From assembly GCA_036555425.1 (NCBI GenBank), contig DATBLL010000102.1, positions 1 through 14,515 on the forward strand: DNA of 14,515 nt. The letters run 5' to 3'. The position numbers and the translations under genes are program-made. Source of the stretch: SBBV01 sp036555425. Its GTDB lineage: Bacteria > Pseudomonadota > Alphaproteobacteria > Bin65. Shown here one piece after another: positions 7,041-13,654 of this stretch. Positions within the stretch are counted from its first letter, which is position 1. Every line of letters starts with the position of its first letter. The notes under the pieces are model-generated. The model was not told the origin of the DNA. It made no database searches and worked only from the letters and a program-made list of their open reading frames with translations.

Positions 7041-8666
7041 TTGGCCCACAAGCAGGTCCTGTTCCGCTCCGCCGCCCGCGAGAAGATCCTGCGCGGCGCC
7101 GCCCAGCTCGCCGATGCCGTGCGCGTGACGCTCGGCCCCAAGTCGAAATCGGTGCTGATCCAGCGCCGCTGGGGCGCGCCGCTGGTGTGCAACGACGGGG
7201 TCACGATCGCCAAGGAATTCGACTTGAAGGACGCCGAGGAGAACCTCGGCGCCCAGATGATGCGCCAAGCGGCGGAGAAGACCGGCGAGGTCGTCGGCGA
7301 CGGCACTAGCACATCGACGGTCCTCGCCCATGCGATGTTCGCGGACGGCGTGCGCAACGTCGTCGCCGGCGCCAGCGCCGTGGATCTGAAGCGCGGGCTC
7401 GAGCGTGGCGCCAAGGCCGGGATCGAGGAATTGAAGGCCATGTCGTGGCCGGTCAAGACGCGCAAGGAGAAGGCGCAGGTGGCCGCCCTTGCCGCGCACA
7501 ACGATCTCGTCATCGGCGAGCTCGTCGCCGATGCGATGGAGAAGGTGGGCGGCGAGGGTGTCATCACGGTCGAGGAGGCGAAGACGACCGAGACCGTGCT
7601 CGAGGTCGTCGAGGGCATGCAGTTCGACCGCGGTTTTCTCTCCCCCTACTTCATCACCGACGCGGAGAAGATGGAGGCGGTGATGGAGGACGCGGTCGTG
7701 CTGCTGTGCGACCGCAAGATCGCCGTGCTCAAAGACATGATCCCGCTGCTGGAGCAGGTGGCCAAGGCGGCGCGGCCGATTCTGGTCGTCGCGGAGGACG
7801 TCGAGGGCGAGGCGCTGGCGACGCTGATCGTCAACCAGATCCGCGGTGCGTTGAAGAGTTGCGCGGTGAAGGCGCCGGGCTTCGGCGACCGCCGCAAAGC
7901 GATGATGCAGGACATCGCGGTGCTGACCGGCGGTCAGGTCATCGCGGAGGAGCTGGGCGCGAAGCTCGAAGCGGCGACCCTGGCGCAGCTCGGGCGTGCC
8001 CGGCGCATCGTCGTCGACAAGGACAACACCACGATCATCGGCGGCGCCGGCGCCAAGCCCGCAATCGACGCCCGCATCGCGCAGATCAAGCACGAGATCG
8101 AGAAGTCGACGAGCGACTACGACAAGGAGAAGCTGCAGGAGCGCTTGGCCAAGCTTTCGGGCGGCGTCGCCGTGATCCGCGCCGGCGCCCCCTCGGAAGC
8201 CGAGATGAAGGCCAAGAAGGAGGCGCTCGACGACGCCATCAGCGCCACCAAGGCCGCGGTGGCCGAGGGCATCGTGCCCGGCGGCGGCCTCGCGCTGCTC
8301 CGCTGCATCGCGGCCGTGGCAAAGGAGGAGGCCAAGGCCGAGGGTGACGAGCGCACCGGCATCCAGCTCCTGAAGCGCGCGCTCGAGGCGCCGGCGCGGA
8401 CCATCGCCGAGAATTCCTCGGTCGATGGCGGTGTCGTGGTGGCCCGCATGCTGGCCGAGAAGGGCAATGTCGGCTTCGACGCGGCGAAAAAGGAATATGT
8501 CGACCTCGTCGAGGCGGGCATCGTCGACCCGACCAAGGTCGTGCGCATCGCGCTCGAAAACGCTGTTTCGGTCGCGAGCGTTCTGCTCTTGACCGAAGCG
8601 ACGATGACCGAGATCCCCGAGGAGAAGAAGGAAGGCCCCGGCGCCGCCCCCGAGATGGCGATGTAG
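7041..8666 (+). CDS. groEL: Chaperonin GroEL paralogue (Hsp60), without adjacent groES
   Basis: The 541-residue product is a full-length group I chaperonin. ATP-site residues are present: LGPK near 31, Asp52 in NDGV, Asp87 in the GDGTST loop (GDGTTT in most GroELs) and the distal DDA...AVAEGIVPGGG segment. The apical domain keeps GFLSPYF, AEDVEGEALATL and KAPGFGDRRKAM. The start is a TTG at 7041, preceded by a strong aaggagg at 7029-7035; no ATG fits the conserved MAxK opening. The protein ends in EGPGAAPEMAM instead of the Gly-Gly-Met repeats of housekeeping GroEL. No groES lies on either side (a transporter precedes, purB follows). Many Alphaproteobacteria carry several groEL copies, and the extra ones often serve special conditions such as microaerobic growth. 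The FNR/FixK box upstream fits such a role. It would need a GroES supplied from elsewhere in the genome. Confidence 0.95.
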   Translation: MAHKQVLFRSAAREKILRGAAQLADAVRVTLGPKSKSVLIQRRWGAPLVCNDGVTIAKEFDLKDAEENLGAQMMRQAAEKTGEVVGDGTSTSTVLAHAMFADGVRNVVAGASAVDLKRGLERGAKAGIEELKAMSWPVKTRKEKAQVAALAAHNDLVIGELVADAMEKVGGEGVITVEEAKTTETVLEVVEGMQFDRGFLSPYFITDAEKMEAVMEDAVVLLCDRKIAVLKDMIPLLEQVAKAARPILVVAEDVEGEALATLIVNQIRGALKSCAVKAPGFGDRRKAMMQDIAVLTGGQVIAEELGAKLEAATLAQLGRARRIVVDKDNTTIIGGAGAKPAIDARIAQIKHEIEKSTSDYDKEKLQERLAKLSGGVAVIRAGAPSEAEMKAKKEALDDAISATKAAVAEGIVPGGGLALLRCIAAVAKEEAKAEGDERTGIQLLKRALEAPARTIAENSSVDGGVVVARMLAEKGNVGFDAAKKEYVDLVEAGIVDPTKVVRIALENAVSVASVLLLTEATMTEIPEEKKEGPGAAPEMAM

Positions 8667-8729
8667 CCGCCCCGTTGTGCATAAGCCCGGGCAATGGCGC
8701 CGGCGAGCGAATCTCATAGTCGCGGAGGC

Positions 8730-8759
8730 TTGAACGGCCGGCGCTCGGCGGTCCATACC
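8730..8759 (+). promoter_or_regulatory. Possible purB promoter
   Basis: TTGAAC at 8730-8735 resembles the -35 consensus (five of six) and CATACC at 8754-8759 is a weak -10, spaced 18 bases. The 125-bp gap after groEL otherwise shows only an 8-bp GC-rich inverted repeat with a long spacer, and no clear terminator. Treat this as a suggestion. Confidence 0.3.
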
Positions 8760-8791
8760 TTGCATCGAGCTTTGCTTGGCGCGACACCGCT

Positions 8792-10102
<1,311 letters not shown>

Positions 10103-10126
10103 TCTCTCGCCCTCCGGCGAGGAGAA
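10103..10126. terminator. Short hairpin between convergent purB and the array
   Basis: ctcgcc at 10106-10111 pairs with ggcgag at 10116-10121 across a 4-base loop, with partial extension of the stem on both sides (tct outside, aga after). It sits in the 28-bp gap between two convergent genes and could end transcription in both directions. There is no T-run, so it is at best a weak intrinsic terminator. Confidence 0.4.
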
Positions 10127-10130
10127 CCCA

Positions 10131-10664
10131 TTAATTCATCGGCACGATGACCTTGATCGCCTTTTCGGCGATGACCTTGCCGTTCCAGAGGACCTGGAAG
10201 CGCCAGAGTCCTTCGGCCATTTCCCAGCCGTGGTCGAAGCGGTAGGCGTTCAGCACGATCTGGCCTTCGTGCGAGATCACGACGTCGCGCTCGATCATGG
10301 TCGCGGTTTCGCCGGTGGCGGGATTGGTCAACGGCGGCACGACGCGCCGGAGCGTCAGCGTCTGCGCCACCAGCGCCGGATCGGTGACGCGGAACTGGAA
10401 GCCGATCATGCGCCCGGGCTGCGCGGCGACCTCGTCGGCCTTGCGCAGCAGGGTCACGTCCGCGACGATGACGCGCTCGCGGCTGATGTGGCGCGGCTCG
10501 GCCTCGAAGCGCTCGACGCGGTGCCGGTAGATGCCGTAGTCGACGATGGCGATCCGCTGGCGGTCGCCGTCGGCAGCGCGAGCGGGCGTGCCCGCCGCAA
10601 TGAGCAGGACCGGCGCCGCAAACGCGCGCGCCGGCAGGCCCGGCCGTCCCCGATCGTTCCGCAT
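10131..10664 (-). CDS. DUF3859-like exported protein, array member 6 (distal, most divergent)
   Basis: The product is about 177 residues from the ATG at 10664 (a GTG at 10667 is an alternative), with an aaggg sequence just upstream. A signal peptide is likely, with cleavage after ARA near residue 30. The mature domain starts with IAIVDYGIY, has FQFRVTDPAL and PPLTNPATG in the middle, and closes with WEMAEGLWRFQVLWNGKVIA and VIVPMN. That ending is shared by all six neighbours. It groups with members 4 and 5 through VTDPAL. It departs most from the rest: QPGRMIGF replaces QLGxSFGF and EKAIK replaces EKKFK, so constraint may be relaxed. The family name is my recognition of the pattern, not a search result; function is unknown. 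It has no Cys in the mature part. The gap to member 5 is 21 bases. Confidence 0.82.
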   Translation of the reverse strand: MRNDRGRPGLPARAFAAPVLLIAAGTPARAADGDRQRIAIVDYGIYRHRVERFEAEPRHISRERVIVADVTLLRKADEVAAQPGRMIGFQFRVTDPALVAQTLTLRRVVPPLTNPATGETATMIERDVVISHEGQIVLNAYRFDHGWEMAEGLWRFQVLWNGKVIAEKAIKVIVPMN

Positions 10665-10685
10665 CACCCCTTGCCCCGGTCGCGT

Positions 10686-11201
10686 TCAGTTCATCGGCAG
10701 GATCACTTTGAACTTCTTCTCCGCGAGCACCTTGCCGTCGAGCAGCACCTGAAACGTCCACTCCCCCTCGGCCCGCTCCCAGTCATAGTCGAACCCGTAG
10801 GCGTTCAAGAAGAGCGTGCCGGGCCCAGCCGTGACTTCGCCTTCGACGATCGTGGCCGAGCGCCCTGTTTTGGGATTGGTGAGCTTCGGCACGATTTTGC
10901 GCGTGACCAAGGTCTTTCCGTAGAGCGCGGGATCGGTCACGCGGAACTGGAAGCCGAACATGCGGCCGCGCTGCGCATCGACGACCTCGGTCTTCTCGCG
11001 CAGGCGCACGTTGGAAACCGTCGTGCGCTCCCCCGCCACGTCCTTGGGCTCGGGGATCACCTGCGTCACGACGTGGTCGTAGACGCCGTAGTCGACGATC
11101 TCGATGCCGCGATCGGCGCTCGCCGCCGGCCGCGCCGCCGCGGCCAGGAACAGCGCCATGGCGACGGCGGGGAGGCCGCGGGACCCAAGGCTTGCCAGCA
11201 T
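10686..11201 (-). CDS. DUF3859-like exported protein, array member 5
   Basis: The product is 171 residues, starting at the ATG at 11201. A longer frame to 11315 would overlap member 4 out of frame and reads as shadow sequence. The signal peptide MLASLGSRGLPAVAMALFLA and following Ala-rich stretch probably cleave after ASA near residue 29. The mature domain reads IEIVDYGVY, then FGFQFRVTDPAL, PKLTNPKTGR, and the shared end FDYDWERAEGEWTFQVL, EKKFKVILPMN. It is closest to member 6 (both have MFGF/MIGF with FQFRVTDPAL and an NAYxFD stretch). It has no Cys in the mature protein. Seventeen bases separate it from member 4, so they are almost certainly co-transcribed. Confidence 0.85.
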   Translation of the reverse strand: MLASLGSRGLPAVAMALFLAAAARPAASADRGIEIVDYGVYDHVVTQVIPEPKDVAGERTTVSNVRLREKTEVVDAQRGRMFGFQFRVTDPALYGKTLVTRKIVPKLTNPKTGRSATIVEGEVTAGPGTLFLNAYGFDYDWERAEGEWTFQVLLDGKVLAEKKFKVILPMN

Positions 11202-11218
11202 GAGCGTGATCCGCGCGC

Positions 11219-11737
11219 CTAGTTCATCGGGATGATGACTTTGAACTTCTTCTCGGCGATCACGCGGCCGTTGTGCAGGATCTGGAAGGTCCAGATGCCC
11301 TCGGCCATCTCCCAATCGTAGTCGAAGCGGTAGCCGTCGTAGAGCAGCTCGCTCGAGCCCACGAACGGGCGGTCCTGCGTCGTCATCGTCCGCCTGCTCT
11401 CGGGGTTGGTGAGCGGCGGGAAGATGGTGCGCAGCGTGAGCTGCTTGCCCATCAACGCGGGATCGGTGACGCGGAAGCGGAAGCCGAAGCTCCGGCCCAG
11501 CTGCGCATCGATCTCCTCGGTCTGGCGCTGCAGGCGGATGTTGGAGACGATGTTGCGCGAGCCGCTGATGTCTTCGGGCGCCGGCACGCTGCCGTCCACG
11601 GACAGATCATAGAAGCCGAAATCCTTGATCTCGACCTGGCCCGAAGCCCGGGCCGGGGCGGCCAGCGCCAGGGCCAGCACGAGGAGCGGCGCCAGCGCGC
11701 GCCAGAACAGGAACGGGATGCGATGAACCTTTGTCAT
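11219..11737 (-). CDS. DUF3859-like exported protein, array member 4
   Basis: The product is 172 residues. I chose the ATG at 11737 (MTKVHRIPFL) over one 39 bases upstream, because a caagg sequence lies at proper distance and the N-terminus then forms a normal signal peptide with a strongly hydrophobic core (LAPLLVLALALAAPARA; cleavage near residue 31). The mature part has VEIKDFGFYD, RLQRQTEEIDAQLGRSFGFRFRVTDPAL, PPLTNP and FDYDWEMAEGIWTFQILHNG, ending EKKFKVIIPMN. It shares VTDPAL with members 5 and 6 but keeps QLGxSFGF like members 1 to 3, so it looks intermediate. No Cys, no transmembrane helix after the signal and no enzyme motif are visible. Confidence 0.86.
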   Translation of the reverse strand: MTKVHRIPFLFWRALAPLLVLALALAAPARASGQVEIKDFGFYDLSVDGSVPAPEDISGSRNIVSNIRLQRQTEEIDAQLGRSFGFRFRVTDPALMGKQLTLRTIFPPLTNPESRRTMTTQDRPFVGSSELLYDGYRFDYDWEMAEGIWTFQILHNGRVIAEKKFKVIIPMN

Positions 11738-11789
11738 GGTCGAACCTTGCCGGAGTTTCGGTGTTCCCGTTTGCATTCCCGCGCCGTGC

Positions 11790-12305
11790 TCAATTGAGCG
11801 GCACGACGATCTTGAACTTCTTCTCGGCGATCACCCGCCCTCTATATACGATCTGCTTCGTCCAGACGCCCTCGGCGATTTCCCAGCCGTGATCGAAGGT
11901 GTAGCCGAAATAGACGTTGTCCCGGCCCACCACCGCCCAATCGTACTCGCTGACCGTCATGGTCTTGCCGGTGTTGGGGTTGGAGATCGGCGGGTGGAAC
12001 GTGCGGATCGTGAGCATCGCCGGGCCGGGCGGAAAGTCATGAAGGCGCAGGTCTAGCCCGAAGGAGTTACCAAGCTGCCCCACGATCTCGTCGGTCTGCT
12101 GGATCAGCCGGTGCGCATCCACCGATTGCAGCTCGCCCGAGGCGGTGCGGTCGCTCTTCTCGATTTCGCCGGTGCGCCGCGTCTCGAAGCGCCCAAAGGA
12201 CAGGATCGTGGCGCTGGGCTCGCCCGAGGCCGCAGCCGGGCCGGCGCCGGCGGCCATGGCCCCGGCGGCGAGGAGAAAGGCGAAGAAGGCGAAGCGAGCA
12301 CGCAT
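11790..12305 (-). CDS. DUF3859-like exported protein, array member 3
   Basis: The product is 171 residues from the ATG at 12305. The signal peptide MRARFAFFAFLLAAGAMAAG is followed by a small-residue stretch, with cleavage near residue 26. The mature domain opens SATILSFGRFE and carries an insert (TGEIEKSDRTASGELQSVD), then RLIQQTDEIVGQLGNSFG, FHPPISNPNTGKTMTVSEYDW and WEIAEGVWTKQIVYRG, ending EKKFKIVVPLN. It pairs with member 2: both have the RLIQQTDE, TMTVSEYDW, VYFG and GVWTKQ segments that the others lack. So 2 and 3 are a recent duplicate pair. The 103-base gap to member 2 is the longest in the array. Confidence 0.86.
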   Translation of the reverse strand: MRARFAFFAFLLAAGAMAAGAGPAAASGEPSATILSFGRFETRRTGEIEKSDRTASGELQSVDAHRLIQQTDEIVGQLGNSFGLDLRLHDFPPGPAMLTIRTFHPPISNPNTGKTMTVSEYDWAVVGRDNVYFGYTFDHGWEIAEGVWTKQIVYRGRVIAEKKFKIVVPLN

Positions 12306-12408
12306 GCTCTTAACCCAATTCAGCGGCGCCGCGATCGTCGCGCATCGCGCGGGCGCGCACAGACGAGCGGCCAAGCCGAACGATACATCTTGCCGTTGCC
12401 CCCTTGCG

Positions 12409-12921
12409 TCAGTTGAGCGGAACGATGACCTTGAACTTCTTCTCGGCAATCACCTTGCCGTTGTAGATGAGTTGCTTGGTCCAGACGCCCTCGGCGATTT
12501 CCCAGCGGTAGTCGAAGGTGAAGCCGAAATAGACCTTGTGGCGGCCGATCACCGGCCAGTCGTATTCGCTGACCGTCATGGTGCGCCCGGTTTCGCTGTT
12601 GGTGAGCGGCGGGTGGATCGTGCGCACCACGAGATTGACCGTCCCCGGCGGCAGGCCCTCGAGATCGACTTCGATGCCGAAGGTGTTGCCGAGCTGGCCG
12701 ACGACCTCGTCGGTCTGCTGGATGAGGCGGCGCGTCTCCACCGGCTTCACCTCGCCGGCGACCGTGCGCTCGGCCTTTTCGGGCTTGCCGGTCTCGACGA
12801 TCTCGTAGCGGCCGTAGCCGACGATCTTGGCGCTCGGCTCGGCCGAGGCGGCCGCGGCCCCGCCCGCGGCGACCGCGAAGACGAAGGCGGCCAGAAGGGG
12901 CGCGGCGGGATTCTTGCGCAT
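12409..12921 (-). CDS. DUF3859-like exported protein, array member 2
   Basis: The product is 170 residues from the ATG at 12921 (MRKNPAAPLL), which has a gatgag sequence upstream; an ATG at 12933 is an in-frame alternative just after the stop of member 1. Signal cleavage is likely after ASA near residue 27. The mature domain begins SAKIVGYGRYE, then RLIQQTDEVVGQLGNTFGIEVDLEGLPPG, HPPLTNSETGRTMTVSEYDW, WEIAEGVWTKQLIYNG, and the end EKKFKVIVPLN. It is the sister of member 3. The LEGLPPG segment is closer to the general family (G-x-P-x-G before a beta strand) than the VTDPAL of members 4 to 6. Confidence 0.86.
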   Translation of the reverse strand: MRKNPAAPLLAAFVFAVAAGGAAAASAEPSAKIVGYGRYEIVETGKPEKAERTVAGEVKPVETRRLIQQTDEVVGQLGNTFGIEVDLEGLPPGTVNLVVRTIHPPLTNSETGRTMTVSEYDWPVIGRHKVYFGFTFDYRWEIAEGVWTKQLIYNGKVIAEKKFKVIVPLN

Positions 12922-12934
12922 GAAAGGGCTCATC

Positions 12935-13438
12935 TCAATTGATCGGGACAATGACCTTGAACTTCTGCTCGCCGATCACGCGGCCCTCGTAGATGATCTG
13001 GAAGGTCCATTCGCCCTCCGCGATCTCGTAGCTCGAATCGAAGCTGTAGCCGGTGTAGCGCTCGCCGCCCGAGCTCACGGATTGCTCGCGCTCGCCGTAG
13101 TTCATGGTCTTGCCGGTGTCGGGATTGGTGAGGCGCGGATGGCGGGTGCGGATCGTGACGTTGGCGCCGTCGGGCACGCCGTGAATGCGGTAGCGGAAGC
13201 CGAAGCTGGTGCCGAGCTGGCCCATGATCTCGCGCGTCTTCTCCGTCAGGCGCACATTGGCGACGAGGTTCATCTTGCCGCTCACCGAGATCGGCATCGG
13301 CACGGTGGTGCGCGTGCCGGTGGCGTAGACGCCATAATCGAGAATCTCGACGCGCGGCTGGCCGGCCCGGGCCGGACTTAGGGCCAGGCTCGGTGAAGCC
13401 AGGAGCGCAAGCGCGGCGGCGGCGAAGAGGCGGCGCAT
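12935..13438 (-). CDS. DUF3859-like exported protein, array member 1 (promoter-proximal)
   Basis: The product is 167 residues from the ATG at 13438 (MRRLFAAAAL). A longer frame to 13597 would include the promoter region and lacks homology to its paralogues. The signal peptide cleaves near residue 25 (SPARA then GQ). The mature domain has VEILDYGVY, RLTEKTREIMGQLGTSFGFRYRIHGVPDG, RHPRLTNPDTGKTMNYGERE, then FDSSYEIAEGEWTFQIIYEGRVIGEQKFKVIVPIN in pieces. It has no VTDPAL and no RLIQQTDE, so it belongs to neither sub-group and may be nearest the ancestral form. The mature domain is about 140 residues, predicted all-beta from its alternating hydrophobic pattern, and Cys-free. Function is unknown; location is probably periplasmic. 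Confidence 0.87.
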   Translation of the reverse strand: MRRLFAAAALALLASPSLALSPARAGQPRVEILDYGVYATGTRTTVPMPISVSGKMNLVANVRLTEKTREIMGQLGTSFGFRYRIHGVPDGANVTIRTRHPRLTNPDTGKTMNYGEREQSVSSGGERYTGYSFDSSYEIAEGEWTFQIIYEGRVIGEQKFKVIVPIN

Positions 13439-13442
13439 CGGG

Positions 13443-13456
13443 GGAACCACGTTTCC
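13443..13456 (-). promoter_or_regulatory. Possible operator near the array transcription start
   Basis: An imperfect palindrome with matching outer arms (GGAA ... TTCC) overlaps the predicted start site of the array. Only the outer four bases per side pair cleanly, so this is a weak suggestion. Confidence 0.2.
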
Positions 13457-13462
13457 GGTGCC

Positions 13463-13492
13463 ATTATACGCTGAATATGGCCGATGTGTGGA
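13463..13492 (-). promoter_or_regulatory. Promoter of the six-gene array
   Basis: Read on the minus strand, a perfect TATAAT occupies 13468-13463 and TCCACA (four of six to the -35 consensus) occupies 13492-13487, with an 18-base spacer. Transcription would start near 13456 and give a leader of about 18 bases before the ATG at 13438. No strong Shine-Dalgarno is visible. No equally good promoter was seen in the gaps inside the array, which argues for one operon. Confidence 0.6.
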
Positions 13493-13498
13493 CCCGGC

Positions 13499-13514
13499 TA
13501 TGAACCAGATCACA
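13499..13514. promoter_or_regulatory. CRP-like site in the divergent region
   Basis: On the minus strand TGTGA-N6-TCATA matches the CRP consensus TGTGA-N6-TCACA at nine of ten bases. The centre (13506.5) is about 50 bases upstream of the predicted array start, which is not one of the standard CRP spacings. It may be chance. Confidence 0.35.
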
Positions 13515-13590
13515 GCGCGGCCGCCGCGCTTAACCAAGAGCAAAAAGCCCGCGATTTCATCGGCCTGCGGGCACCCGGCTGGCGTCCGCG

Positions 13591-13619
13591 TTGACACGCC
13601 CCGGCCCCGCTTCTACTCC
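13591..13619 (+). promoter_or_regulatory. nadE promoter
   Basis: A perfect -35 TTGACA at 13591-13596 is followed, after 17 bases, by TACTCC at 13614-13619, a weak -10. The start would be near 13627 with a leader of about 28 bases. Confidence 0.5.
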
Positions 13620-13654
13620 TAGCCGCAGCCCGTCTTGAGGCCCCCTCAATCGCG

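Larger units (their letters stand above)
10131..13438 (-). repeat. Tandem array of six paralogous genes
   Basis: Six consecutive same-strand genes encode one family, with gaps of 21, 17, 52, 103 and 13 bases. Their last 38 or so residues share invariant positions: FD, E-x-AEG-x-W, Q, G-x-V, a closing Lys, and a P-x-N ending in all six. At DNA level a block close to ttgaacttcttctcggcgat (plus strand) recurs at 10708, 11241, 11812, 12431 and 12957, with a decayed version at 10153. Such blocks could support unequal recombination. Confidence 0.85.

Noticed and set aside
8695..8745. GC-rich inverted repeat (gcgccggc / gccggcgc) after groEL as a terminator
   Set aside because: The arms are about 35 bases apart with no T-run, a separation and base composition expected by chance in this GC-rich DNA.
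6954..8765. A 603-codon open frame opposite groEL
   Set aside because: It lies wholly antisense to a convincing chaperonin gene, is rich in Arg/His/Asp/Leu as expected from reverse reading of GC-biased codons, and shows no domain.
10230..11222. A 330-codon plus-strand frame across array members 5 and 6
   Set aside because: Antisense to two paralogous genes whose conserved motifs are plainly on the minus strand.
11788..11799. A perfect 12-bp palindrome, gctcaattgagc, at the end of array member 3
   Set aside because: It follows from the Leu-Asn-stop codons shared by members and is too short for a terminator; it is not repeated at every member.
10131..13438. CRISPR-like or simple repeat array
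   Set aside because: The recurrent blocks are spaced at gene length (about 500-600 bp) and lie inside coding frames, so they reflect paralogous genes.
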